Shown here: positions 24,345-36,944 of the stretch, piece after piece
Numbering within the stretch: position 1 is the first letter of the stretch
Layout: every line of letters begins with the position of its first letter
From: Paratinospora sagittata
Taxonomy: Eukaryota > Streptophyta > Magnoliopsida > Ranunculales > Menispermaceae
Direction of reading: 5' to 3'
NCBI GenBank assembly: GCA_035771175.1
Contig: CM069605.1
Span: forward strand, 16,756,288 to 16,820,287
DNA: 64,000 nt
Notes under the pieces: model-generated
What the model was told of the DNA's origin: nothing
The model's input: only the letters and a program-made list of their open reading frames with translations
Databases searched by the model: none
Made by a program: the position numbers and the translations under genes

Positions 24345-25763
24345 TGTCACACCCCTCCCGGACGCGCCTAAACCGGCGGGACACTCACGGTCGGGGCGCG
24401 AATTCATTATAACGATAGCTGAGTGCGCGGAAACACGATTTAGTACAAGTATAATTTCATTAATTTCATAATATAATTGCACATTAAATAGTTAAGGGAA
24501 TATTCTCCCACAATCCTCAATGAATACTACAAAGGGTACAAAATGTGTGCCCAAAAACCTGCACCCAATCCACCCTAATCTCCTGTGAAAAATTGGATAA
24601 CAAAGGAGTGAGCTACACGCTCAGTGGGTAAAATAGTTCGTGAATATAACAATTAATAAAGCAAACTTCATAATCAAATATCTTAAATACACATCAGAGC
24701 ATCATAATCAATTCAATATGTATGTATGCATGACACCATCTCGTATTGGTTTGATGATTGTACATCACTTCAGTTCACATACAGATGTCCCTCCCCAGGA
24801 GTAGTCGGGTTCTCATTGTACGTCCCTCCTCAAGAACGGCGTTTTGGATTCACGTACAGATGTCCCTCCCCAAGAGTAGCCAGGTTCTCATTGTACGTCC
24901 CTCTCCAAAGAAATATAATGACTAGCGAGCATCGCTTCTAACTATTCTATGAATCATAAACCACATACGTCCCTAGGTTGTGCTATGTATGATGCCCGTG
25001 CATGAACTGGTCTGGTCTTTACTTAACATTTAGACAGGATTTAGCAACGTCTAGTGATCCTTATCAGGGTCGATATCACTATGTGCAAGGTTAGGACATT
25101 TAGTATTACTTGTATAAGCTGATAGCTTTCAAATAAGACCAACCAGATCAGTCTCCAGTTGAGAGGTGAGACACGAGGTCTACTTAAATACCAATCGTCT
25201 AGAGCAGCGCACTGCCTCTCGTTCACTATTTAAAGTTACTGAGGACAAGACTGAGTCTGGTTGAGCCAGATTGACCACTAATCTGGCATAACAACAGTGT
25301 AAGACATGAACTCTAATTATACAGGCATAAGTATGACAATATGATCTTTATACGCAATAATGCAGTGTAAATGAATAGTAGACATACTAATAAATGAATG
25401 TAAACTTTAATAAAAGTTATAAGACACGCAAACCTATGTTTCGTTCCCCACCTTCAGATAAAAACTCTTTTCAGAATTGGCGCCTTTCCTCGGACAGAAC
25501 CGCGTTGCACCGTACAGAGAGTCTCGGGAAGAGTGTCTTAAAAGAGAAGATAAAAACTCAAAATGAGTGAAAAAGAAAAGGAAAATCACAAGGAGAAGTG
25601 ATTTTGGTGTGAGAAATGAGAAGGGGGAGGGGTTCTTTATATAGAAAAAATGACGCCTGAACGTTTGGGCAGGCATCGTAGGTTCGGGCACGTCTGCCCG
25701 AACGTACGGGCAGGCGCTCGAACGAATTTTTTTTTTTTTTGTGTGTAAACCTAAGGTATTACA
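24345..25763 (-). repeat. 5' LTR of chromovirus copy 1
   Basis: This is a 1419-bp LTR, starting TGTAATACC (25763) and ending GTGTGACA (24345) on the minus strand. U3 near 25660-25730 has several units of the palindromic type CGAACGTTCGGGCAGGC. A TATA box follows at 25635-25645, and a purine/pyrimidine-biased leader then leads into U5. A direct tandem duplication of about 73 bp, with ACAGATGTCCCTCCCC and TTCTCATTGTACGTCCCTC, sits at about 24775-24905. The 3' LTR is not in the window, so a target duplication cannot be checked. Confidence 0.85.
25635..25645 (-). promoter_or_regulatory. TATA box of the chromovirus 5' LTR
   Basis: The minus strand reads TCTATATAAAG, just downstream of the GAACGTT palindromes. 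Transcription would start about 30 bases further on, within the LTR. Confidence 0.7.
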
Positions 25764-25982
25764 TCAAGTCTCAAAATCGAGTGGTTGAGTAATATCAATG
25801 TCTGGAGGCATGGACATTGCTTTAATTTGTACTACGATCTTCTCAAACTCCTTGTAGCGACTTTTCAAGAATATATTCTTTGCGACCAACTCCTTGTTGT
25901 AAGCAATCAATTCATCCATTTTTTTATGGGATTCTTGGTATATTTGCCTTATGTCGTCTACTGGTGGTACATATGACGGCAC
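25764..25982 (-). pseudogene. Coding fragment cut by the chromovirus insertion
   Basis: A 72-codon minus-strand frame with a protein-like, coiled-coil-prone composition (KKMDELIAYNKELVAKN). Its stop codon falls exactly in the five bases next to the LTR end, so the frame was probably interrupted there. The rest of the reading frame was not found beyond the element. I do not recognise the family; an accessory protein of another transposon or a host gene are both possible. Confidence 0.35.
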
Positions 25983-27195
25983 TGCATATGGAGTGCAATC
26001 GACTTAGGTTCACAAAGGGACAACATTCATTTCATTATGACTCTAATCTACGTATGTACGTTATACTTTCTGTATAGATCATATATTACAAACAACATTA
26101 TACTTTCTATATAGATCATCATATTCATTATCTCTACGATTGTAATCTTTTCAAGTGATTTACTGGTTTTCTTCAAGAACTTGTGGAAACAAGCCAATCA
26201 AGCAGTTGAGAGGCTTGTTAGTTTAATGTCATTCTCAAGAGATGAATAAGTTCATATGTTTTGGCTGCCCCCTAAAGAGAGATTGTCAAAATGAAAACTA
26301 TTGACAAGTAGTTAAAGCCTAAGGTAATATCATAAACCAATTTCAGGTTTGTTAGCATCATTGTGAGCTTGAAAAATTTTGGCAAACGGAGACACAAATT
26401 GATAGTATCAAATTGCTTATCAAATATATGACTGTAAGTGATTTGGATCTTATCAAAAAATAGAAGTGTCCCTTGAAGTGTAGAATTGCGCTGAAATTAA
26501 AGTAAAAAAATGTTTAAATCATTACAGTAATATTATAGAAAGTAAATTAGGATGGGCATATTATTTTCATGGCTCCCAAGAACCAAAAAATATATCATAT
26601 AAAAAGATGTGGAAAGTGGTAGGTAGTAGGTGCAAAGAAAATTAATCTAATAATTTGAATTTTTTTCTATTTACAATGGTTGCAAATCAATGGTTTACTA
26701 TAATCTTGAATGATAGAAAAACCACCAAGAGCAGGAGATAGAATGATCAAGCTTCGAAACTTAGTGAAGTTCTTAAGTTATTTCATCAAACACATAGAAG
26801 GCATGAAATTAACACTAAACATCAATCAAACTAAGAGCATCAAAGATAACTTGAAGAGCTAACTAAAAAAAAAAACATCTAATTTACTTGAGACAAACAT
26901 ATGGTACCTTAAATTTGGGGTCTAAGTTTCCTTTTGGTTGCACTAAAAAAAGAACCTCAAACGCTTGCAAGCCTATAACGATATAATCTCTTCCCACTGT
27001 TCTTCTTCTTCCTTTTCATTTTTTTTACAGGTTGAAGCTCTTGAATCTGCCATGAGCGATAACATGTTACCTTAGAAGACGATTCCAATTTTTTCGGTGC
27101 AGTGGAAACGTGACGAAAGAACGCGGGAACCATTCGCGTGTTCTCACGTTTTTCACGGGAGTGTGGTTCAACTATTTAGATTAGGGATTGGGATT
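25983..27195. other. Low-repeat region without a clear gene
   Basis: This is mostly AT-rich and I see no LTR or transposon signature. On the minus strand near 27055 an ATG opens a short frame (MADSRAS...) of about 25 codons before a stop; it could be a decayed first exon belonging to the fragment at 25764-25982. No gene model is supported. Confidence 0.3.
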
Positions 27196-28600
27196 ATTGG
27201 CCCAGTATTATAGTCCAAGAGGGGGATGAATTAGACTTGACGGATTTTCATGTTACCTTTTGGTTAATATAATTAAACAGATACAGTGCACAATAGGTAA
27301 CAATCAAGATAAAAAAGTGCAAAAAAAATAAATGGACACAACGATTTAAAGTGGTTCTATTCCCCTTGAACCAACGTCCATTATCCAATTACCACGATCA
27401 AGATTTCCCAATACACTATTTGCTAGTCAACTTACGAGCGTGACTAGAAGCCGTTTACAATAGCCAACACAAAAGCTTGGCTAAAAGCCTTACACTAACC
27501 AACACAATGGCTTGGTTAAAAAGCCATACACACTAACCTACACAAGGGCTTGATTAGCAAGCCACATAACACAAGGGCTTGGTTAGAAAACTACACTTTA
27601 GCCTACACAAGGGCTTGGCTAGAAAGCCGCACAGTAACCAACTTAAGGGCATGGTTACGAGCCGTTTAAGATATGGTATAAACCCCGGTTGACTAACACA
27701 TCAATGAATACATCAAGATAACAAATGATAGAGAGAAGTGTTCTCAACACTCTCAACAATATTAAGCATACAATCTTGAATGAGTAAACACCACTATTCC
27801 AACCACGATGATTTATATGATGTGAAGTATTGAAATAGCTTAAATCAAATACATGCAATCGATTCAAATATAAATGATATGAAATCAAAAATTGAATAAG
27901 CACATGTATTCTAATATTGATTCTAACACTGATATGATTAAAGCACAAGAATCAATATGTAATGATGATTAAGACTTGATGATTCTAAATGTATAAATAA
28001 TTAAAATAAAAAATCAACCTACTCAAGTGATGATCTATAAAATTGATTCAATATAGTATAAGTCTAGCACATGAATCGACACCACATGATATTTATGAAA
28101 CCACTAAACAAGATAAAATGATATGAAGATCAAATAGGGTTTCACAAACTATATTCAAAACAAAATCAGTTTTCAAGATAATAGCACAAGCACAAAAACT
28201 GATTTACTCAAACAAAATCACAAGAATCTAGATATAGAAATTTTACCCCACTTAGGTAAAAATGAAGCTTAGAGATTCTTCAAGTGAACTTTTGCTTAGA
28301 AAGAAGTTTAAAATCACTCAAGAACTTGTTTTGGACTTGTAGAAATGCTAAGATGAAAAACGACACAAGTTTATGTATTTTGCAAAAATTGTTCTTCAAA
28401 TGAGCAAGTGTGATATTTATAGAAAAATACCAGATCGAGGCACAGGAACGCATTCCTCAAAGAAGGAGCACACTTCTACTTTAAAATCTAAAACTTTTTA
28501 GATTTCCTTTCAATCAAGAAGCGCATTCCTTAATGTGTCCGTTGGGTATAGGAGCGAGGTCCTTTCTTAAGAACCACTGACTCTATAAAAAAATTTATTT
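27196..28600 (-). mobile_element. LTR family B, third copy, minus orientation
   Basis: It has the header TTGGCCCAGTATTATAG, a degenerate TTTAAAGTGGTTC block and a long U5 hairpin array at 27422-27665. Some units have changed loops but still-paired stems, for example TAGCCAA/TTGGCTA at 27461-27483. A TATA box (CTATAAATA on the minus strand) lies at 28414-28422, followed by U3 motifs AGGAACGCATTCCT and GAAGCGCATTCC (28440-28565). The U3 terminus is not clear. Confidence 0.6.
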
Positions 28601-28686
28601 TTCCATTCAAAACTAATTTTTTTTATTTTCAAAACTATTTTTTTTTTGTAAGATAATGAATATTTTACTTTTGTATAAAATATCAC

Positions 28687-29999
28687 TGAAAATCGAGACG
28701 TTACTCGTATCCGTCTATCTTAACCCATAACCATTTTATAAATAATAAAATTTGCAAAACTATGAGTTTATATTCTTCCAACCAACTTACTGGTTAAGAT
28801 AAACGAATACATTTAATTCTTCATACAATCGTTATCTTCATACGAGGATACTTGCCCTTGTCCATCCATTATGAACACAACCTTTAAATACAATCATCAA
28901 ATAGAATTAATGAATTCTATTCTAAGGCATTCACACGTGAAATAAATCACAGGGTCTTTACTGACCGTAATAATATTCATTGAATTTCAATTATCAACAC
29001 AATTCGTTTAAATAATAAACCTTTAAAAATTAAATAAAATATTCAGTCCTATCATCACAATACTAATTAATTAACCCACCCCTACTACTTTGGACTATAT
29101 CACGAACTTGCGATTTTTATTCTCCTAAGCACCTGCACATGAAAAATAAGGGTGAGCTTGAAAGCCCAGTAGGTCATCTAAACAATTCACAATATTTTAT
29201 TATGATACATACACAAGAACATTACAAACAAGTTTCACACATTAATCGTTGCAACATTAGATTGTTTGAGTCAAGAATTTCATCACGTACCTTTAGGAAA
29301 ACCAAACTCAGGGTGGCACAGCCCAAAAATTAGAACATTGGCGATATTCCTTAGAATAATTACCCCATATGTGTGATTCTTATCTTAATCGTGTTCTTTA
29401 GCGATGTCTCGTCATACGTACGGTATAAGCACGATATTAAGTGCATTCATAAAACATATTCAACTCCACTACACATGGTATCATGTCACAAAATCAATTA
29501 TAATAGTGTTCACGCATTCACTATGTCAATATTCCAAATCATACATTTCATTATCAGGCATTGTAATTTATAAATAAATTCAACTACCACATGAATTTCA
29601 TGCATCCAATTATCATTTGATCAGAATAAAAATCATGTTAACACATATATCATCATGGCTAAACAATCACAACATTGTATATATATATTCATGTACAATA
29701 GGCATGCATAAGCAATCTAATAATACTATGGACCTAATTAATTTAACATTTCTATCTATATATCAAATAAAATATTATGAAGGCCTAGAATTCAGTGGTT
29801 ACTCTACAGCACTAAGATTCTAAACAAGAATTACAAATATGACTCTCTTGAATCTTTGTGCTTATCCACATGCTTTTACAGTATAGTTGAATTTATCAAA
29901 TATAACTAGTTAGTACTAAAATAACTACGTCAAAGAGATTAGTGATCACAAGTATGTTATTTGTAATCATCAAAACAAAATAGGGTGAGAGTCGTTACA
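28687..29999 (-). mobile_element. Probable solo LTR (gypsy-like), minus orientation
   Basis: On the minus strand it begins TGTAACGACTCTCACCC at 29999 and probably ends CGTCTCGATTTTCA at 28687. A segment 'AGCTCACCC...TGTGCAGGTGC' near 29155-29130 gives the usual R-U5 layout. A clean target duplication was not found, so the ends are tentative. Confidence 0.45.
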
Positions 30000-31949
30000 T
30001 CAACATGGATTTGGGGGTTTTCATCTTTTCGTTCCTTTTTTTAATTTTAATTTAGGTTTTATTTTTCTTAGAAATGCATTTTAATTTGTTAACTTATTTT
30101 ATTTTTTATTAAAAGTATATTGGGCGTTTCTTTTTTGAGAATAATATATTGGGTGTTTCATTTAATAGTTTTACTTCCATATAATATTATAAATAATTAT
30201 ATTTTATATATACTTAATGACAATACTATTTTAATTATAAAATGTTTTAATTATAATATGTTATCATATAATTTTTTTTTCGATGAATCATATTTGTTTA
30301 TAGAAATGGGTTGAATGTTTCATATGGTAGATTTAGTTCCTTTAGTTCTATATTATTTATATGTTTAATAAATATATTTAATAACAATAATAGATTTTTT
30401 TTCATGTCATAAATGGCCAGATAAAATTTTTTATCAGTTGTTAGATATCTAATGCAGCCCTTCTTCTTTATTCAAACTTAGGGTCAATTATAGCAAAGTT
30501 AGTAATATTAGTTGACATTTTGTATGCAAGAATCTCTATACGGAGATTAGAATTTATTGAAGGGAATTTGAGGATTAAAATCTTAATAAGATTATTGAAT
30601 TTTTAATTAAATTATCTAACTTTAATAAAAGTATTTAATTTTTAAAGTATAATTATATTAGTTTTAATTAATTTTTAATGAAATTAATTATTTTTAAATA
30701 TAAAATTAAATATTTTTAATAACATTATTATTTTTTTATGAATCTCAAAGATTCACGTTCTCACTTCTCGCCTTACCCCCATACCAAATGCACCTTTATA
30801 GCTAAAAGATAAGAACTTTATTTTTAAAAATTCATAATTTAATTTATGATGTCACATTGTAAAATTTGTAGTTATATTTAAGTTGTGATATGTTAAATAA
30901 AATATGTACATATTGCTATTATATAAAGTAATGTATAATTTTATAATGAAATAAAAGATTAGCCGGTGACTCAAGTTCAAACTTATGTGGGTTCGAGAAA
31001 GGGTACACTTGAGCCCATTGAACACAATCCTACCTTATTTTGTTATTTTAATAATAAAATGAATACTTTAAATAAATGTTTTTTTTTTTAGGTTTTACGT
31101 GATTTTTCATATCAAATACTTGTAAGAACTTAGATTAACTCAATTAATCAATATTTATTTGACAACAACTTTTGTTGGGCTGTTATAGCTAAATTAAATA
31201 AACAATGTTAACAGTACCATTACATTACGGTAACATTTGGTATGAGAATGAGAATTTTAATGATTCTCAAGTTTATTTCCCTTTTGTGTTTTTTTTAAGG
31301 GAAAGGTGATTTTTGTGAAAGCAAAATTCTCACCCCATCATAAGACAGTGATTCCGATCTAGATAGGTAACATTCATTTGCTTGAGAAACTTATTATTAC
31401 CATTGGAAAGTTAATTTTTACATACACTTATTATGTTTATTTTCTTAATTATAATATTATCAAATTTAAATTATTTTTATAATATTATATTATTTGATTA
31501 ATATAATGTTAATAATTAATGAAATCTTAAATTATTTTAGAAATTACGTAATAAAAGACATTAAGTTTATTAAATTACTTTAATATTATTTTTAAAATTT
31601 AAATAATATTAAATAAAAATTAATTTTATTAATTTATTGGGAAAAATTAATCACTTTTATTATAGAATTAATTATTTTATTTACCATAAAAAATTATTTA
31701 AAATTATTAAATTTATTAAATATAAAATTAAATAAACTTATTTAAAATTAAATACTTTCAATGAAAATGAATGAATTTCTTAAAATTTAAATAATTTAGT
31801 TAAAAATAAATAATTTAATTAAAAAGAAATATTTTTACTAAAAATTAAATAATCTTATCAAAAATTAATTAATTTTATGAAGTTATTTAATTTTAGTAAA
31901 TATAATTCAGCCATGGATAAGGTAGAGATAACACTTTCATTCCTAAATA
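30000..31949. other. AT-rich region with MITE-like traces
   Basis: Very AT-rich, without coding potential. Two segments recall short transposons of the '...TTTGGTATGAGAATGAGAAT' type: 31230-31410, and the reverse-oriented 'CCCATACCAAATGCACC' at about 30778-30795. Together they may be the ends of one diverged foldback element. Nothing else is recognised. Confidence 0.3.
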
Positions 31950-32480
31950 TTTCGTAGAGAAATACATACTAATTGGCGACAACAAATTTTGTCACTAAAA
32001 AATGTGTTGCGAATATGCATTTCACTTTGTTAATTTAGTTACTAAAGTTTCTGTTTCGAATACATACTTATTAACGACAATAAATCTCGTCGCTACAAAA
32101 TGCTTCGCAAATATGTCATTCATTCATAATTAAATAATTTCACGATGAATTTATTTGTCGCTACCAAATATCTTTGAAGATGACACTTTTGTTGCTGAAT
32201 ATTTTGTTGCGAATACATACTCATTGACGACGACAAATCCTGTTGTTAAGAAATGCGTCACACATAGGTCACTCGTTCATGACAAAATAATTTTGTGATG
32301 AATTTATAGTGTCACTATTAATCATTTTATCAAAGAAATTTGATTCGTCGCAAATAGTTTTGTCAGTTAGGTATATTGGCCACAATTTAGTGAATTTCGT
32401 CGGCAAATAGTCCTTTCAGCGATGAAAAAAAATTCATCGTTGAAAATTTTGTTGCTAAAAATGCAATTTCTTGTTGTGAA
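31950..32480. repeat. Diverged repeats of the GACGACAAAT..GTCGCTA type
   Basis: About four degenerate units of roughly 120-130 bp contain GCGAATACATACTNATT-GACGACAAAT and GTCGCTA/TTCGTCGC pieces in both orientations. This is typical of subterminal regions of plant CACTA or Mutator-like elements. Terminal repeats were not found. A small related patch is at about 14030-14200. Confidence 0.4.
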
Positions 32481-32862
32481 TTCACAAGTTCTAATTAGAA
32501 AATAATGTTTATGAAAATGTCTTGTAACAAAAGAAAATGTGGCTTATTAGCCTCCCTTGAAAGGCATGTTGTGTAAGACTTATTTTATTTTGTTGTTTTT
32601 GTTATATGGTTATATATGTTGTGGTAGATGTTTTACTTTTGATATATAGGTTAGTGTTTTGTTACGTGGTTGTATGTGAGAGCTATATGAGTTACGTTTG
32701 ATATATAGCTTGGTATATTGTTACATGGTTATGTTTAAGGGTCGTAACTTTTGTATTTTATTGTACTAACTTTCACTTTTATAGATAGGCATATTTATTA
32801 TATATTTTGTTTCATATATGTGCATAATTCAACTAATATTTACATTATATGATATGTTTTTG

Positions 32863-34115
32863 TAGGATGAGACAAATCATGATAATATTGATATATGTTT
32901 TGAAAATGATTTAACTAATTTAGAAAGTGACTTTACAGAGTTGTTATTTATTGTTTATATTTGTGATTACTATAGCTCTCGTTCCATATTTAAACAGTCG
33001 TGTCAAAAATCAATGTTATCAGTTCGTGAATATATGCTTTAGCTACTAAATGAACACCATAATAAATTATATAATTCTGTAAGAATAGATAGAAATACCT
33101 TTATGTGATTATATGACACGCTAGATCTTTTTACAAAATGATGATAAACTTATTTGTGTAGAGGAGGTTGTTGGTATATTTATCATGTCTAAATGTCATA
33201 CACTGCACAATAGAATTGTAGCTAAAAGATTTCAACATTCACAAGAAAATGTATTTAGACATTTTAAACAGCTAGGTTGTCACATTATGTGGCCTTGGAG
33301 AACGGAAGAGATACCACCAAAAATAATGAAAAATCTTAAATATCATCCATGGTTTATGGTCAAGTACATTTTCCTATATAAGTATTAAATTATTTAGTTA
33401 GTTACAAAATCACATTGTATATTACTTGATCCCTTTTTTTTTTTTTTTTTCCAGGATTGTATAGGTGTCATTAATGGCACACATATAGCTGCATGAACAC
33501 TAACATCAAACAAACTCTATATTAAGGTTGAAAAATTCAAGTCACATAGAATATTAATTGTGCATGCTCATTTAATAAGTTGTTTTCATTTGTATATGCT
33601 GAATGAGAAGGAACAACTAATGACTAATATAAAACTTTTCTTGATGTATTAACCAAAGATGAGAATATGTTTGCATGGCCCAGTGAAGGTATAAAATCTT
33701 AATTTATTAGATTTATGTTTGTGTTACCACTAAACGTTTGTCAATGTCATGTACGTAAATATTATGTCATCTATGTTGGTTATTCACACATGCTTGGATT
33801 CCTTTTAGTATAGAGATCGAGGCAAATAACCAAAATGATCAATGATATAATTTACGTGAGTATAGAGATCGAGGCAAATAACCAAAATGATCAATGAATC
33901 TTTTCAATTACAGACATTCATCATTAAGTAAGGTAACAGACCAATGCTTTGGGGTACTTAAAGGCTCGATTTCCTATATTAAAATTGATTCCCAATTATT
34001 TAATTAGAAGACAACAACGTATACTCATAGAATGTTGTACCTTGCACAATTTTATGTGTTTGGAATCCAGAGATAATTATTATTTTGAAGCTTTTCGGCA
34101 TAAAGATTAACTTGA
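32863..34115 (+). pseudogene. PIF/Harbinger transposase, decayed
   Basis: DDE-type transposase remnant. Recognisable pieces in order are R.DR.TF...LYDTL (about 33085-33125), LHNRIVAKRFQHSQENVFRH (33199 on), DCIGVINGTHIAA after an intron-like gap (from 33455), and LKARFPIL-LIPNYLIRRQQRILIECCTLHNF (33958-34052). The first catalytic Asp (normally in IDGTH) is Asn here (AAT, 33473-33475). Stops and frameshifts are frequent, and a 51-bp tandem duplication (about 33808-33895) interrupts the middle. No flanking terminal repeats were identified. Confidence 0.7.
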
Positions 34116-35400
34116 GTCAAGAAAATATCAATCAAATGAAGGGACTTCAAAATAGTGTTATTGGAGCTATGTGGATGGATTATATTAATAATATGAAATT
34201 CGTTACTAAAGATTTTGGTTTGTCTTTATCTTTTGGTTCATGTAAACATAAATTATTATGAAATGCATAATAGGTAGTTTCATTACATTTAGAACATATT
34301 TTGTAACAAATATCTATATACCTTTAGATTATAAGATATATTTTCATGTCATATCAAATATTATTCCAAAAAATTATATTCAAGGCATAATTATAATATA
34401 ATTTTATAAGTTATCTATAACATTTTATTTTAGCATTAAGTCTAATAATTTCATGTAATGGTTAGTCTTATTTTGTATTTTTTTTATTAATTCATATTAA
34501 ATTATTATTGAATTAATTTTATTTTGCAAAAACTATTTTTGAAAAGGTGAATCAACCAAACACATGTTAAGTGTTTTTTTTTTTTTTTGAAAACCCATGA
34601 ACTAAACATGTTTCCATTATTTTTGTATCTAGAAAACAACTTTTGAACATGATATCAAAAATATTTTTGAAAACTATAAATCAACCCAAAATTGGAATTA
34701 AATATAAGATTTTGTTTTTTTTTTGTAAACCTAAATTTAAAATTTCTAAGAACTATTTTTCGATCTTCAACCAAACACAATCTAAAATTCTCTTTCTAAT
34801 CTATCTCTCATTGCATTTTGTGAACCACTCCGAACACTTGGATTATGAATTCTCATTTTTGCTTGCTCAAGTTGTAAACAAAATCATCGTCACGACACAT
34901 TGCTTTGGTTTTTAGTAACACCCTTCCTTTATATTTAATTATTTTACAGTAATAAAATGTCAAAACTTAGTAAATTCTTTTTATTTTTATTATCAAGATT
35001 TTAGCGTTCAGGTGATGTCTTCCTTCTGTTTCGTAATAAGACTAATCTATCTGCATTTGAGATAACTGTCGAGCATCAAAAAAGAAACTTTTTTTAATAA
35101 AATTTTTTACATTCATAAGAATTCAAAATTGACCAGAGCTCATTCCACCTAAGCCAACCGTCCCTCGTTAATTTTCTTTAATTAAGGTCTTAGTTCCCTC
35201 TGATAAATGCGTGAATAATCATTGAAAATTAAAAACTTCAAAACTTAATAAAATTCTTTCTATTCATTTATTTTCTTACAATAAAATAAAGAACACATAC
35301 ACACAAAATTTCCTACGAGTCAAACTGCTAACGCAGGTCAGACGTTTTCGTACAAGAAGGATAAGGAGACGGAGAAGCAGCCCTTTGTTTAATAAAAAAC
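34116..35400. other. AT-rich intergenic region
   Basis: No gene, RNA or clear transposon was recognised. A 90-codon plus-strand ORF at 34643-34915 is of low complexity (Phe/Lys/Asn-rich) and is likely to be chance. Confidence 0.4.
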
Positions 35401-35440
35401 GACGCCAAGGTTTAATTGGAGGAGAGGGGTGTTGACGTGT

Positions 35441-35446
35441 CACGTG
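35441..35446 (+). promoter_or_regulatory. G-box (CACGTG)
   Basis: The context is TGACGTGTCACGTGTG, a palindromic G-box next to a second ACGT core. It is about 1.5 kb upstream of the probable kinase transcription start. bZIP or bHLH factors bind such sites; action here is inference. Confidence 0.4.
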
Positions 35447-35717
35447 TGTAATGGGTTCGCTAACTCCTTTCATACGGAGTAGTTATAGTGCCGCCCTGGC
35501 GTCCCTTCATTCCCTACCAAAACCGCTTTTATTCCCTTCTTCTAATGATAGCAAATATTCGATGTTTAACTATTATTCCTGTCTTCTGTGTTCCCATGCA
35601 TTTTTTGCCCTTTATTTCGCCCATTGTGGAAGAAAATTTTTATGAGAATATATTTTACTGCTTAAAAACATAAGAAAAAAAGAAAGTCAAATATCGAAAT
35701 TGCAATTGGTACTAATG

Positions 35718-35726
35718 ACACGTGGC
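35718..35726 (+). promoter_or_regulatory. ABRE-like element (ACACGTGGC)
   Basis: A perfect match to the abscisic-acid response consensus, about 1.25 kb upstream of the probable kinase start. It may suit a stress-linked kinase, but no function is shown. Confidence 0.4.
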
Positions 35727-35730
35727 GGAT

Positions 35731-36944
35731 CTTAAGGTGGTTTAATATGAAGAAGCCGTACTCATGTTGAGCATCTTAACCCCTCTTATCGGGTTTTGTG
35801 ACTTTGTCAAGCGGGAGTAACCGAGTTACAAAAGCATCCCCCAGATTTCTTGAAATTCCTTCCGTGTCCCTCTCTGTCCAGCCAACTGCTTATCTCCCGC
35901 AAAGACCGACGAAAATATCATGACCAAAATACTCTCTCGCTCTTTCCATCTTTTTCCAAACCGCTGGGGCCTGCAGACTCACTTTCTCTTTTTAATTTTA
36001 GTGAAGTGACGAAAATGCCATGTGTCAATTGAAACTCTAACAATGCCTTTATTTATTTCGTTTTCTGTTCTTGACAACAAAAAAAACAAAAAAAAAAAAG
36101 AAAAGAAAAGAAAAAAAAAGTCCTTGTTTTTTTTTTTTCTTGATTGGTAGGTTTTATGTGATTTGTTTAAGCTATATTAAACAGTATTTTGATGGACAGT
36201 GCATCACTTTATTGTATGTTATGGGGTAATAGTGGTTGTGAACTTGTATCTAACTATAGTGGTTGTGAACTTGTATCTAACTCCTAAACAAGCTCAAGAT
36301 GGTCCTAAAAAATAATAAAAAAAGAAAAAAACCCAAAGTCTGGTAGCCTCTTTGAAGAAAGAACAAAGTATAAGTCATGATTAAGGAGTGAGGTCTTAAT
36401 TTTGAGTCTGAGTTCATACTTACAGTTATCTGTCAACTTTAAGAAGGAATGTTCAACAGTCTTTACAATTTTTGACTATAAAATAAAGTCTCGTCCCTGC
36501 GAAAAGGTTAGCGGGGATGGGTCGTAAACCCAAAAAATAAAAATAAAATTTATTTGTTCATTTTATATTTTACATATAAAAAATGGAAAATAATAATCCC
36601 AACATAAAGTTTAAGCTAGTTTAAATAAAACAACAATGAAAATCCAAGCTTGCTACGAGACTTAATAAATTAGGACCTAAATTTCTTAAATGTTAATCAA
36701 ACTAAATTTAAAATGTTAAAACCTCTAACTAAACATAACTAAATAGTTTAATAAATAGTCATTAAACTTGCATTTGTTTCGTCACATCTACCCCTGTAAC
36801 GGACGGAAAAGGGATTTTGCTAGCGTGATTCACAAACGCGTTTAAAGGGCATTTTAGTCATTAGCTTGGAAAAGGGACAAAACATAAACTAAAAACAATG
36901 ATCTATTAGCTTTGGAGAGGGTATTTTCGTCAGTGAAGAGTGAA
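35731..36944. other. Upstream region of the kinase gene
   Basis: No coding sequence. It contains purine-rich low complexity (36078-36120), a 28-bp tandem duplication of ATAGTGGTTGTGAACTTG (about 36228-36285) and AT-rich text. It probably includes the distal promoter. Confidence 0.35.

Larger units (their letters stand above)
20823..25763 (-). mobile_element. Ty3/gypsy chromovirus-like element, copy 1 (5' half)
   Basis: Reading on the minus strand the order is: 5' LTR (25763-24345), tRNA-Met primer-binding site, AT-rich leader, extra ORF (23937-22606), non-coding stretch with three hairpins, then gag (21567-20823). Gag breaks off where a family A LTR begins. Protease, RT, integrase and 3' LTR are missing. 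The order and spacing match copy 2 (56543-64000), which supplies the pol assignment and hence the chromovirus (Tekay/Del-like) placement. Confidence 0.8.

Noticed and set aside
24726..24941. 71-codon ORF with a repeated TYRCPSP segment
   Set aside because: It reads through the 73-bp tandem duplication inside the chromovirus LTR, on the antisense strand of the element.
35276..35673. Short ORFs on both strands upstream of the kinase gene
   Set aside because: They overlap each other in opposite strands, have no recognisable domains and fall in a probable promoter region with G-box motifs.
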